From an uncultured Roseburia sp. (GTDB taxonomy: Bacteria; Bacillota; Clostridia; Lachnospirales; Lachnospiraceae), in contig CAKRCJ010000023.1 in NCBI GenBank assembly GCA_934307185.1, positions 1-15,463 of the forward strand: 15,463 bases of DNA, in the 5' to 3' direction. Below, in pieces: positions 1 to 7,687 of the stretch (the first letter of the stretch is position 1; every line of letters begins with the position of its first letter). The translations under genes and the position numbers were made by a program. A model generated the notes under the pieces. The model ran no database searches and was not told the DNA's origin. It saw nothing but the letters and a program-made list of their open reading frames with translations.

Positions 1-1168
1 GGTCAAATGTAATCACTACATTATGACTGCCAGTGTTCAGATCAGTCACATCAATACTTCCTGTAATGGTCTTTTCGTCCAATGTATCCATAAGACTTTC
101 TCTCGCTGTCACAATTAATGCAATCTGCTCTTCATTGTACTTAATCTTTTCATCAGAATTCAGCCCTACCACCTGAAGATTAGTAACCGGAACCATAAAT
201 GTCTTTGTTTTTACCTGTTCAATTTTCACTGTTACATCAATCTTGGCATCCGAATTAATTACAAGTGAAGTTCCACTTGGCAGATACGTAGAAATATCTA
301 CCGTTTTTTCAATATCAGATGTCGCATCTGTCAAATCCAGCACTTCCTCCGGTACTGTAATCTTATTGATCGTATTTAAAACAGCAGCCTCACCTTTAAT
401 TCGTACAGATTGTGGTGTATAAGTAATTCCTGCCTCCTCATATCCCTCTGCAGGCGTACCTGTTGTCAAAAATTCCATCTCAACATCTTTTGTATTTAAA
501 ATCTGTGCACTGATATTTATTGTGCTGACGCTCAAGGTCAGTTTTGTTGTATCTACAACATTTTCTTCCGCATCATAAAATACCGGTGTCACACGGTCTG
601 TAATATCTGTAGACATTCCCTCAACACTTATTGTTGCAACAACTGTATCAATCTGATTTACAACCGAAGCCGGTCCGGAAACCTTCATAACATTGGCATC
701 TGTAATCTCAACATCCCCTAATGCACATCCCGATGCAACCTTACCAGTTGTATTCGTCTTAATCGGGAACTGTTTCGAAGCGGAATCCTCTAACTCCAAA
801 TCCAGATACAGCTCTTTTGTCGTAATTGAAATATTATTGCTGTTACGGTTGCAGGTAACGGTAACCGGCACCCGGTAGGTCCCCGTCAATTCGTTATATT
901 CAATCTTCTGTGCATCTGCGGTTGCCGAAAAATTGGAATTAGACAAATTATTATGAATGGAACGTTTTGCGTTCACAGAAAATGAAATTGTATTTTTTCC
1001 ATCCAGATAGTCTGCCCATTTTCCCATAGATGTAATATAGGATTTGTTTTCCAACGATACACTTGTCGTATATGTTTTTGACTGATTCGGGTCATCAATA
1101 TTCACAACTACAATCCATAGAACAATTGAAAAAAGAACTGCGAGAATTTTGAGGCCTAAGTTATTCAT
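1..1168 (-). CDS. cdaR: CdaR, YbbR-domain regulator of c-di-AMP synthase (C-terminus cut by window edge)
   Basis: The reading frame opens at ATG 1168 and stays open to the window edge, giving 389 residues without a stop; the C-terminus is missing. It starts MNNLGLKILAVLFS and has one membrane segment at about residues 7-24. The rest is extracytoplasmic, beta-rich sequence that divides into about four YbbR-type repeats (roughly 30-125, 126-222, 223-315 and 316 onward), with recurring hydrophobic-alternating strands and a 'V.G....V..I..' core (for example MKVSGPASVVNQID and VRIKGEAAVLNTIN). In Firmicutes, YbbR proteins encoded directly after cdaA anchor in the membrane and modulate cyclic di-AMP synthesis by CdaA. 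The start overlaps the end of cdaA by 8 bases, with GGAAAG about 6 bases upstream, so translational coupling is likely. In this family glmM usually follows; it would lie outside the window. Identification rests on fold-like repeats plus position. Confidence 0.9.
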   Translation of the reverse strand, partial: MNNLGLKILAVLFSIVLWIVVVNIDDPNQSKTYTTSVSLENKSYITSMGKWADYLDGKNTISFSVNAKRSIHNNLSNSNFSATADAQKIEYNELTGTYRVPVTVTCNRNSNNISITTKELYLDLELEDSASKQFPIKTNTTGKVASGCALGDVEITDANVMKVSGPASVVNQIDTVVATISVEGMSTDITDRVTPVFYDAEENVVDTTKLTLSVSTINISAQILNTKDVEMEFLTTGTPAEGYEEAGITYTPQSVRIKGEAAVLNTINKITVPEEVLDLTDATSDIEKTVDISTYLPSGTSLVINSDAKIDVTVKIEQVKTKTFMVPVTNLQVVGLNSDEKIKYNEEQIALIVTARESLMDTLDEKTITGSIDVTDLNTGSHNVVITFD

Positions 1169-2063
1169 TATTTTCTTTCCGAACTTTTGCAGCATCTTTA
1201 AGCCTCCTTCTCCATGATTTAATCTTGGAAGTATCCTGCTCACGTTTTTGAATGTAAGCAAGCTTATTCTTTAAAAACTCCGCATCTACATTCTGGTAAA
1301 GCTCTCCACCAAGCGCAATGGAAACTTTTCCCGTCTCCTCAGATACAACAATGGTAAGTGAATCACTCACTTCACTAATTCCGACTGCTGCACGATGTCT
1401 TGTTCCAAGGTCTTTACTTAAAGTTAACGAGTCCGTCAATGGCAGATAACAGGTTGCTGAAACAACCCTGTCTCCGCGTACGATAACAGCACCATCATGC
1501 AACGGTGTATTTTTTTCAAAAATATTAATTAGTAACTGGCTTGTTAATATTCCATCTACTGCAATTCCTGTCCTTTCGTACTCTGTAAGAATAATCTCAT
1601 CTTCCACAACAATAAGGGCACCTGTTTTCACTTTTCCCATCTCATAACATGCTTTTACAAGTTCTGTAATGGTTTTATCTGAAAACTTGCCATTCTCTAT
1701 CTTACCAAATTCAAAATTAAACAGATTTGCAAATATATTTCTTCTGCCCAGGTTTTCCAACGCCTTCCGCATCTCCGGCTGAAATATCACAACTACTGCT
1801 ATCATTGCCACATTAAAAAGCTTATCTGCAATCCATACAATGGTATTCATCTCAAAAATTACTGCAAGCAGTACAAATGCCAGAATGACCAATATTCCCC
1901 GCAACAACATCCATGCCCTGGTATCTTTAATCCATACCAGCATATAGTAAATCAGGACTGAGATAATTATAATTTCTATGATATCCGTATATGAAACCTG
2001 AAGTGACAGGTAAGACATCGCTCTCTCAAAAAATGTCTGCAATGTTACGCCCATATTATGCAC
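1161..2063 (-). CDS. cdaA: CdaA (DacA) membrane diadenylate cyclase, c-di-AMP synthase
   Basis: This enzyme condenses two ATP into cyclic di-AMP, the messenger controlling potassium and osmolyte uptake and wall homeostasis in Firmicutes. The 300-residue protein has three N-terminal membrane helices (about 28-46, 53-70 and 76-94), then the DAC (DisA_N) domain. The catalytic motifs are intact: DGA at 190-192 in TPLHDGAVIV, RHR at 222-224 in GTRHRAAVG, and SEETG at 241-245. The C-terminal tail is basic (KSWRRRLKDAAKVRK). Length and layout match CdaA rather than DisA. The start is uncertain between GTG 2063 and ATG 2054: GGAAG lies 8 bases before the GTG, while GGAGTAGG sits a usable distance before the ATG. 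The difference is three residues. It lies 15 bases after an unnamed membrane protein gene and overlaps cdaR, so all four genes probably form one transcript from the promoter at 3600-3627. Confidence 0.97.
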   Translation of the reverse strand: MHNMGVTLQTFFERAMSYLSLQVSYTDIIEIIIISVLIYYMLVWIKDTRAWMLLRGILVILAFVLLAVIFEMNTIVWIADKLFNVAMIAVVVIFQPEMRKALENLGRRNIFANLFNFEFGKIENGKFSDKTITELVKACYEMGKVKTGALIVVEDEIILTEYERTGIAVDGILTSQLLINIFEKNTPLHDGAVIVRGDRVVSATCYLPLTDSLTLSKDLGTRHRAAVGISEVSDSLTIVVSEETGKVSIALGGELYQNVDAEFLKNKLAYIQKREQDTSKIKSWRRRLKDAAKVRKENNE

Positions 2064-2078
2064 CTACTCCACTTCCTT

Positions 2079-3080
2079 CTAATCTAATAAATTCTCATCT
2101 ATTTCCATCTCTTCTGCAAACTTTTTCTTATTCAGGCGTTCCTTTTCCGACTTTCCGTTAAATCTTTTAATCTGTTTATCCTTACCCGTTACAAATGACT
2201 TCGGAACCGCCTTTACATAATAGTAATATTCATCATCCTCAAACTGAAGTCTTTCTGTTCTTGAATAATCCAGATTAAAAAATAAAAATTCAATAATAAG
2301 CGAAATAACACAGGAAATCACACTTCCAACCACAACACCGATAATTTTATCAGAAATGCCAAGAACCATGTATCCAGCGATAAGCCCAATTGTCTCAAAC
2401 AAAATTCCGGATACAAGTGCAATTGTCCACGCATGGTCAATCTCTAATTTTCTGATAAAACATACAATGAGTGTTGTCACAACAAAGATTGCCAGTACAA
2501 GATACATCTCTTTATTGCCAAGCAGCTGATTTAATGCAACTACTACTTTTGATACGGATGTATCTGTCTGCTCTGCTGCATCACTTAACGCACTGGCATT
2601 TTCACTTACTCCGTGGATAAAATAATATAATATTGTACCACATGCTACAGAAAATACTGCATATGCCTCGCTTAAAAGTCCCGTGCCAACCGGAATCACA
2701 TATGGAATATGAATTTTAAAACAAATGGGTGTCATAATTGCATTCATTCCACTTTTCGGAGAAAAACGGAAATAAATAAAATAGGTTATTGCAAATAAAA
2801 GCAATCCCACCAGGCATACCTCTACAGACAGTGCATAAAAATCAACAAGCACCACTAATGCAGCAAGTATAATCAGACCGTTCCATGGTAAAATCGCACA
2901 TACCAATGCAAGAATAATTGCAACCGGTACGGTACTGATTACTTTCATATATCCGATACTGCTGTTTATCATAAGAAATGTAAACAACGCCGTTATAAAT
3001 TTAATCACAGGATTTACATATACTTCATTTTTTCCATAAAAACGTATTATCTTTTCTTTTAACTCCAGTAAAGTTGTCAT
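2079..3080 (-). CDS. Unnamed polytopic membrane protein of the c-di-AMP operon
   Basis: I do not recognise a characterised family. The 333-residue protein has about eight hydrophobic segments (roughly 24-44, 48-64, 66-82, 86-106, 138-156, 190-209, 217-240 and 244-268). Between the fourth and fifth is a short polar/hydrophobic stretch with FSPKSGMNAIMTPICFKIHIP. A loop at 157-188 is polar. The last 65 residues are a charged tail containing QFEDDEYYYYVKAVPK (279-294), followed by a lysine-rich and then acidic end (KKKFAEEMEIDENLLD). There is no signal peptide, Walker motif or catalytic motif I can point to. The start is well supported by AGGAGG five bases before ATG 3080. It lies 15 bases after the 141-residue gene and 15 bases before cdaA, so it is almost certainly co-transcribed with the c-di-AMP synthase. 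A role linked to c-di-AMP signalling or envelope homeostasis is inferred only from position. Confidence 0.85.
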   Translation of the reverse strand: MTTLLELKEKIIRFYGKNEVYVNPVIKFITALFTFLMINSSIGYMKVISTVPVAIILALVCAILPWNGLIILAALVVLVDFYALSVEVCLVGLLLFAITYFIYFRFSPKSGMNAIMTPICFKIHIPYVIPVGTGLLSEAYAVFSVACGTILYYFIHGVSENASALSDAAEQTDTSVSKVVVALNQLLGNKEMYLVLAIFVVTTLIVCFIRKLEIDHAWTIALVSGILFETIGLIAGYMVLGISDKIIGVVVGSVISCVISLIIEFLFFNLDYSRTERLQFEDDEYYYYVKAVPKSFVTGKDKQIKRFNGKSEKERLNKKKFAEEMEIDENLLD

Positions 3081-3095
3081 CTCAGCCTCCTGCCC

Positions 3096-3521
3096 TTAGT
3101 CCTGGTCTCTATTTTCTGACATTTTCAATTTGTCTTCTCTTTCATACATACGGTTCAATTTTTTTACATTATTATAATATCTCTTTACTTTTTTCCGTCC
3201 CTTTGTATATCTGTCATTATAAACCATATACGTAACTGTCAGATAAATAATCATAAACATCAGGTACGCAACAATAACCGCAATCAGAGTTCCCTGAATG
3301 TCCATCGAATTAAGTCCTTCCATCAACTGGTCCATAGTATATAATATCCATGTTGCAAATAACAATCCAAATCCGATTGTACCTGCCACAAAACTTCCAA
3401 GCATTCTTAATGCAACATAATCTTTCCTCGCATATTGTTCCATCGGTCTGCATTCTTTTCCATCGTCTGTATCATATATCGACATCTTTACCATGTGTCT
3501 CAAATGTTCTTCATTAACCAT
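3096..3521 (-). CDS. Unnamed small membrane protein, first gene of the c-di-AMP operon
   Basis: The 141-residue protein has two membrane helices (about 40-62 and 77-101), a polar N-terminal segment of about 38 residues, and a strongly basic C-terminal tail (YTKGRKKVKRYYNNVKKLNRMYER) that by the positive-inside rule is cytoplasmic. With two helices the N-terminus is then also cytoplasmic. I recognise no family or catalytic motif. The start at ATG 3521 follows GGAAGG at nine bases and lies about 70 bases downstream of a near-consensus promoter, making this the first gene of the transcript. The stop is 15 bases before the next membrane protein gene, whose ribosome site fills the gap. Tight spacing suggests the two unnamed membrane proteins are made together and may interact; this is inference. 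Confidence 0.82.
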   Translation of the reverse strand: MVNEEHLRHMVKMSIYDTDDGKECRPMEQYARKDYVALRMLGSFVAGTIGFGLLFATWILYTMDQLMEGLNSMDIQGTLIAVIVAYLMFMIIYLTVTYMVYNDRYTKGRKKVKRYYNNVKKLNRMYEREDKLKMSENRDQD

Positions 3522-3599
3522 TCAACTTTTCCTTCCATTTCAAAGCCGGATATCACACCATTTTGGCATTCTACAAGCAATTATGCATACTTATATTAC

Positions 3600-3627
3600 A
3601 TTATAACACAGTGGTCTGTAATTTCAA
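3600..3627 (-). promoter_or_regulatory. Sigma-A promoter of the c-di-AMP operon, extended -10
   Basis: Read on the minus strand, TTGAAA (3627-3622) is followed after 16 bases by a perfect TATAAT (3605-3600), preceded by TG one base upstream, an extended -10. The expected start of transcription is near 3593, giving a leader of about 70 bases before ATG 3521. The -35 box lies immediately beyond the T-tract of the upstream terminator, so the two transcription units are packed against each other. Confidence 0.85.
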
Positions 3628-3629
3628 AG

Positions 3630-3662
3630 AAAAAAAAGCAGTCGTATATACGCCCTGCTTTT
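3630..3662 (-). terminator. Rho-independent terminator closing the recD2-comF-yvyF unit
   Basis: On the plus strand AAAAGCAG (3634-3641) pairs with CTGCTTTT (3655-3662), and the loop contains a second palindrome CGTATATACG (3643-3652) that can extend the stem. Read on the minus strand the stem ends in a run of eight T (3637-3630), the classic U-tract. The plus strand also has TTTTCTT after the stem, so weak bidirectional action is possible. It begins 24 bases after the yvyF stop. Confidence 0.85.
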
Positions 3663-3686
3663 CTTATCTGTTATGTATTCTGTTCA

Positions 3687-4088
3687 TTAATGAAGAAATC
3701 TCATCTTATCGCGCTCGTCGCGATTTACTGTCTTCTGTTCCGGTACGGGTTTACTTAAAACACTCTGGAACGAATTTGTCATTGCCGCTTTACACTTGTC
3801 ACAATAACGTCCACTCCTTATCGGTCTTCCACAATGTTCGCATAAAATACCATCTACCGTAGCCTCAGAAAGAATCAGTCTCTCCTGCTTCACCCATTCC
3901 TTAATCTGCTTAACGGAAACGTCCATATCTTCTGCCACCTGACCAATTGACGCGTCCGGATTATTACGCACGTATTCTTTTACTTCCTGAAACTTGTTCT
4001 CTAACGCCCGCTTACAATCATCACAAATCGGTTTTCCACCCATATAATTAAAAAGTTTTCCACAACTCTTGCAATTTCTTACATCCAT
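3687..4088 (-). CDS. yvyF: YvyF-type zinc-finger flagellar operon protein
   Basis: The 133-residue protein has two zinc-ribbon-like cysteine clusters, C6-C9 with C22-C25 and C83-C86 with C96-C99. They flank a helix-turn-helix-like segment at about 46-70 (ASIGQVAEDMDVSVKQIKEW). This layout and the opening MDVRNCKSCGKLFNYMGG fit the TIGR03826/YvyF family, found beside flagellar genes and comF in Firmicutes. Its molecular role is poorly defined; the fold suggests nucleic-acid or protein binding in the cytoplasm. I chose ATG 4088 rather than the longer open frame reaching 4187: AGGAGG sits eight bases upstream of 4088, homology starts there, and the longer start would lie inside comF. It begins 19 bases after the comF stop. 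A terminator follows directly, so the flgM-type genes that follow yvyF in Bacillus subtilis are not in this operon. Confidence 0.9.
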   Translation of the reverse strand: MDVRNCKSCGKLFNYMGGKPICDDCKRALENKFQEVKEYVRNNPDASIGQVAEDMDVSVKQIKEWVKQERLILSEATVDGILCEHCGRPIRSGRYCDKCKAAMTNSFQSVLSKPVPEQKTVNRDERDKMRFLH

Positions 4089-4096
4089 AATAAAAG

Positions 4097-4102
4097 CCTC
4101 CT
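4097..4102 (-). promoter_or_regulatory. Ribosome binding site that fixes the yvyF start
   Basis: AGGAGG on the minus strand lies eight bases before ATG 4088, within the 19-base gap after the comF stop. It decides between this ATG and the 33-residue longer open frame reaching back into comF, which has no comparable site. Confidence 0.85.
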
Positions 4103-4107
4103 GAATC

Positions 4108-4818
4108 TTAATATCCGTCCCCAATACTAATACATACAAAATACACTTCTTCAGCCCCTGCCAAAAGTAACACTTCAGCAACAGCATCTATCGTACTACC
4201 TGTTGTATAAATATCATCTACTAATAATATCTTTTTATATTCTACTATATTTGGTACTAACTGAAAAGCCTTTTTTAAATTTGCTTTTCTTTCAAGTTCA
4301 TTCAGTTCTTTTTGTGGAGTTGTGTTACGGATTCTTTTTACTATACGGCATTGTGTCGGAATATCACACAGCTTTCCAAGTTTTCTGGCAAAAACCGCCG
4401 CCTGATTGTATCCTCTTTCTCTTTCTTTCCAATAGTACATCGGAACAGGAATAATGACTTCAATACTTTTTCTTTTTATCCATTCTCCATAATTTTTTAC
4501 CGCCTCTTTTGCATAAAAAGAAGCATATTCCCGCTTATTGCTATATTTAAACCGGTACATTGACTGCCTTATCCCGCCTTCGTAAACAAACACAGCCTTC
4601 CCCTGGGAAAAGTAGTGTCTCTTTTTTCTGCAGTCTGAGCAGAATTCTGTGCGTTCATTTTCCAATTGTTTTCCACATTTCATACAGGCAGGTTCTTTGA
4701 TAACGTTCACTTTTTTCCTGCAATCCGGGCAGATATCACTTTCTAACTGCATCACTCCGTCGCAGACAGGGCATCTGGGCGGAAAAAACACGTTCAGTAT
4801 ATCTTCTTTTAGCTTCAT
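4108..4818 (-). CDS. comF: ComF (ComFC) family phosphoribosyltransferase-like protein
   Basis: The 236-residue protein starts with a double-zinc-ribbon region (C16-C19, C30-C33, C45-C48, C60-C63) and ends in a phosphoribosyltransferase domain. The PRPP-binding loop VDDIYTTGSTI is intact at 200-210, and the family-typical RGYNQA occurs at 135-140. ComFC proteins take part in uptake of single-stranded DNA during natural transformation, working with the ComFA helicase. They are also widely kept in bacteria not known to be competent. No comFA gene is seen next to it; recD2, a helicase of another family, precedes it by 97 bases instead. yvyF follows by 19 bases, as in Bacillus, so those two are co-transcribed. 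The start at ATG 4818 has AAAGG six bases upstream. I see no convincing promoter in the 97-base gap, so read-through from recD2 is possible. Confidence 0.95.
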   Translation of the reverse strand: MKLKEDILNVFFPPRCPVCDGVMQLESDICPDCRKKVNVIKEPACMKCGKQLENERTEFCSDCRKKRHYFSQGKAVFVYEGGIRQSMYRFKYSNKREYASFYAKEAVKNYGEWIKRKSIEVIIPVPMYYWKERERGYNQAAVFARKLGKLCDIPTQCRIVKRIRNTTPQKELNELERKANLKKAFQLVPNIVEYKKILLVDDIYTTGSTIDAVAEVLLLAGAEEVYFVCISIGDGY

Positions 4819-4915
4819 AAAAACCTTTCCAAAATCTCTCCATTTCCCATCCTAACACTTTTTTTGGTTTTTAACCATAAAGGTTTTCTTAAGATTTTAT
4901 GATAAAAATATACAT

Positions 4916-7129
4916 CTATTCTAACTCATTGCTTTCGCGCAGTCTGTCACATAATCCACTGTAACGCTTCTGTTGTGATGTATTGCGTATCATCTGGTTA
5001 AATGTCATATCATTTCCCACAAGTGTGACACATTTTCTCGCCCTTGTAACTGCTGTGTAGATAAGATTGCGGTTCATAAGCATGGACGGCCCGTTTAAAA
5101 GTGGAATGACAACCGCCGGATATTCGCTTCCCTGCGATTTATGAATGGTAATCGCATATGCCAGCTCCAATTCATCCAACAGTTTGAAAGAATATTCTAC
5201 TTTTCTTCCCTCGTCAAATTCCACGGTCATTGTTTCCGCAAAATCATTGATTTCCGTGACAATTCCCATATCCCCATTGAAAATTCCCATGCCTTTATCC
5301 ACCGTCAGTCCGAATTTCGTACTGATTTCCCACTCAAGCTGGTAATTGTTCTTTGTCTGCATGACTTTGTCCCCTTCGCGGAAAATCATATCACCGTGCT
5401 CTTTTTCGCGTTTGTCCTTCGCCGGCGGATTTAAGTATTGCTGTAAAATTCCATTTAAACGTTCCACTCCAAGCAGTCCTTTTCTCATTGGGGTGAGCAC
5501 CTGGATATCATACGGTGTTGCATCTACAAACTTTGGTAATTTCTGTTTTACCAATTGCAGCACAACATTAATAATAATATCTGCCTCGTACCGCTTTAAG
5601 AAAAAGAAATCCATGCTTTTATTATCTAAGGACACTTCCTCTCCACGATTGATTTTATGTGCATTGACAATAATATCACTTGTGGAAGCCTGCCGGAAAA
5701 TCTTCGTGAGCATTACGACGTTACAGGTTTTTGACTCAATAATATCTTTTAACACGCTTCCCGGTCTGACACTTGGAAGCTGGTTAATATCCCCGACCAA
5801 TATCAGTCTGGTTCCCGCTGCAACCGCTTTTAACAGAGAGTTCATAAGTGTTATGTCAACCATCGACATTTCATCAATAATAATAACATCCGTCTCTAAC
5901 GGATTGGTTTCGTTCCGTTCAAACCCGGCACTTCCTTCCATTCCGCCATTAAGTTCAAGCATACGGTGAATGGTTCTTGCTTCAAACCCGGTCGTCTCAC
6001 TCATTCTTTTTGCAGCCCGCCCGGTAGGTGCGGCAAGAAAAATGTCCATTCCCTCCATCTCAAAATAACGGATAATGGTATTTATCGTTGTCGTTTTACC
6101 GGTACCCGGTCCCCCTGTGATAACAAGCAGACCATTGCGGACCGCCTCTTTTACGGCTAACATCTGATGCTCGTCTAACTGCATACCGGTCTTTTTTTCA
6201 ATGTTATGAATTCTCTGTTCGATTTCCGCATCTGCTACATCATATTTTATATTAAGCTGTTTTAACATGGTGGCTGCATTTGCTTCCATATAATAGAAGG
6301 ATGCCGCATAAATCTGCGTCTGTTCCCCGGACTGTTTTATGACGATTTTACGTTCAATCGCAAGGTCCATATAATTTTTATCAATGATTTCCGTATCAAT
6401 TCCTAACAGTTCTGCGGCTTTTACTGTAAGCTCGTCTTTTGGCAGAAAAGTATGTCCTTCCCCCGATGCCTGTAAAAGTGTATACAAAATACCACTCTTC
6501 ACACGGAAATCTGAGTCTGTTCTTATTCCTGCCTTTGCCGCAATATCATCCGCTGTTTTAAAGCCTACACCCTCAATATCATCTGCGATACGATATGGAT
6601 TTTCTTTTAAAATCTCATATACTTCCTGTCCGTATTTATTATATATTTTTACCGCAAGATTCATTGTAATTCCAAACTGCTGCAAAAAAATCATTGCCTG
6701 CCGCAAATCTCTTTTTTCATTCACCTGACTGGCAATCTCCATCGCTTTGCGTTCACTTATTCCTTTTATCTCTGCAAGCCGTTCCGGCTCCTCCTCAATA
6801 ATACGGAACGTATCCTCCTTAAAACGTCTCACAATACGCGCTGCCATTGCAATTCCTATTCCCTTAATTGCACCTGAACCAAGATAACGCTCAATGGCTT
6901 CCTCGTCCTCTGGTGCTTTTTCCTCAAAGCTTTCCACTTTAAACTGCGTCCCATAAGTCGGATGGTCGGTATAATCCCCCGTGGCTTCAATATTTTCTCC
7001 CTCTGCAATTGCGGAAAATATACCTACGCATGTAATTTCTTCATCACCGCTTACCAGATTTAAAACTGTATATCCATTATCTGCATTTCGAAAAATAATA
7101 TGTTCCACATATCCTGTCAGCTTTTCCAT
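4916..7129 (-). CDS. recD2: RecD2 (YrrC-like) superfamily 1B DNA helicase
   Basis: RecD2 is a 5'-3' DNA helicase that acts without RecB and RecC in replication-fork and repair processes. The 737-residue protein has an N-terminal OB-like region (about 1-70), helix-hairpin-helix elements (about 85-101, 118-130 and 181-197), and the helicase core. Core motifs are Walker A GGPGTGKTTT at 339-348, motif Ia APTGRAAKRM at 367-376, Walker B IIIDEMSMVD at 416-425, motif III GDINQLPSV at 446-454, TIHKSQGSEYP at 661-671, and motif VI YTAVTRARK at 691-699. Length and domain order match RecD2 rather than the RecD of RecBCD. The start ATG 7129 has GGGGAG a few bases upstream; another start is unlikely because MEKLTGYVEHIIFRN is the usual opening. 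It follows a terminator and precedes comF by 97 bases. Its own promoter in 7130-7189 is not obvious; a TATAAG at 7174-7179 lacks a good -35. Confidence 0.97.
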   Translation of the reverse strand: MEKLTGYVEHIIFRNADNGYTVLNLVSGDEEITCVGIFSAIAEGENIEATGDYTDHPTYGTQFKVESFEEKAPEDEEAIERYLGSGAIKGIGIAMAARIVRRFKEDTFRIIEEEPERLAEIKGISERKAMEIASQVNEKRDLRQAMIFLQQFGITMNLAVKIYNKYGQEVYEILKENPYRIADDIEGVGFKTADDIAAKAGIRTDSDFRVKSGILYTLLQASGEGHTFLPKDELTVKAAELLGIDTEIIDKNYMDLAIERKIVIKQSGEQTQIYAASFYYMEANAATMLKQLNIKYDVADAEIEQRIHNIEKKTGMQLDEHQMLAVKEAVRNGLLVITGGPGTGKTTTINTIIRYFEMEGMDIFLAAPTGRAAKRMSETTGFEARTIHRMLELNGGMEGSAGFERNETNPLETDVIIIDEMSMVDITLMNSLLKAVAAGTRLILVGDINQLPSVRPGSVLKDIIESKTCNVVMLTKIFRQASTSDIIVNAHKINRGEEVSLDNKSMDFFFLKRYEADIIINVVLQLVKQKLPKFVDATPYDIQVLTPMRKGLLGVERLNGILQQYLNPPAKDKREKEHGDMIFREGDKVMQTKNNYQLEWEISTKFGLTVDKGMGIFNGDMGIVTEINDFAETMTVEFDEGRKVEYSFKLLDELELAYAITIHKSQGSEYPAVVIPLLNGPSMLMNRNLIYTAVTRARKCVTLVGNDMTFNQMIRNTSQQKRYSGLCDRLRESNELE

Positions 7130-7180
7130 TTTACTCCCCTTTTATCAGTTTCTGTTCTCCATGGGAATTTTTTCTTATAA

Positions 7181-7232
7181 ACAAAATATGGGCTGTCACA
7201 CTAACGAACTTTCTCTCTTAGCGTGGCAGCCC
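7181..7232 (-). terminator. Terminator closing the mbl-flagellar rod operon
   Basis: GGGCTGTCACACTAA (7190-7204) pairs with TTAGCGTGGCAGCCC (7218-7232), a 15-bp stem with one mismatch and one wobble around a 13-base loop. On the minus strand it is followed by ATATTTTGTTT, a moderately U-rich tail; the plus strand has no T-tract after the stem. It begins eight bases after the stop of the rod-binding protein gene. Confidence 0.8.
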
Positions 7233-7240
7233 CTTTACCC

Positions 7241-7603
7241 TTAATCAATATTGTAATTACGCTTCATCTGCTCATATAATGACTGTGTAAAATTAGTTCC
7301 TACCTGATCCACTACTTCATCTGCAATCTTCTCCACCGCAAAGTCCATCGAATAATCAGTCATTGTAGAAAGGGATGCATCTTTATCGTCGTCATCCGGA
7401 AGCATATTCTCTTTGATTTCTTTTATCACTTCTTCCACAAAGTAAGATTCAAAATCCTTGCAGACCTGCATCAGCTCATCTTCTGTTGTATCAGACGAAA
7501 CACTGTTTAATGACTTTTTCAATGCATTGGCATTATAATTGGATGTTGCATCTGTATTTGTCGTATTAAGCAACGATGCCATGTTATCAATCGACATACT
7601 CAT
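7241..7603 (-). CDS. flgJ: Rod-binding (FlgJ N-terminal type) flagellar protein
   Basis: The 120-residue protein matches the FlgJ rod-binding domain: the core CKDFESYFVEEVIKEIKENM at 48-67 corresponds to the usual 'A..FE..F...M...M' helix, followed by a variable acidic loop (DDDDKD) and a second helix DFAVEKIADEVVDQ at 87-100. The N-terminal 40 residues are rich in N, S and T and probably disordered. There is no muramidase or glucosaminidase domain, which is common in Firmicutes, where the wall-cutting enzyme is separate. In the family the domain caps or chaperones rod assembly in the periplasmic or wall space. The start ATG 7603 has AGGAG eight bases upstream; a second ATG two codons later is possible. 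It ends the mbl-flhO-flhP operon, 84 bases after flhP, with no promoter visible in that gap. Confidence 0.88.
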   Translation of the reverse strand: MSMSIDNMASLLNTTNTDATSNYNANALKKSLNSVSSDTTEDELMQVCKDFESYFVEEVIKEIKENMLPDDDDKDASLSTMTDYSMDFAVEKIADEVVDQVGTNFTQSLYEQMKRNYNID

Positions 7604-7687
7604 ATTGATTTCTCCTGTAATCTTTATGTAAACCTGTTTGTTTTTGTGTTACCATTTAAACTACTGTTTCAGACTACCTGTGAACAT

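Noticed and set aside
3435..3862. Overlapping plus-strand open frames across the yvyF/membrane-protein gap
   Set aside because: They run over the minus-strand promoter and terminator and antisense to two supported genes, with no family-like sequence.
4089..4187. Longer yvyF start adding 33 residues
   Set aside because: The added part is comF sequence in another frame; AGGAGG is correctly placed for ATG 4088 and the conserved zinc-finger region begins there.
4819..4915. Possible terminator or promoter between recD2 and comF
   Set aside because: Only a 4-bp dyad (AACC/GGTT) and AT-rich runs are present; no stem with a T-tract and no matched -35/-10 pair.
5346..5969. A 207-codon plus-strand open frame
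   Set aside because: It lies entirely antisense to the helicase core of recD2, has no good ribosome site, and its composition is that of a shadow of the conserved coding strand.
7174..7202. Promoter for recD2 with TATAAG at 7174-7179
   Set aside because: No acceptable -35 at 16-18 bases; the region is occupied by the terminator stem.
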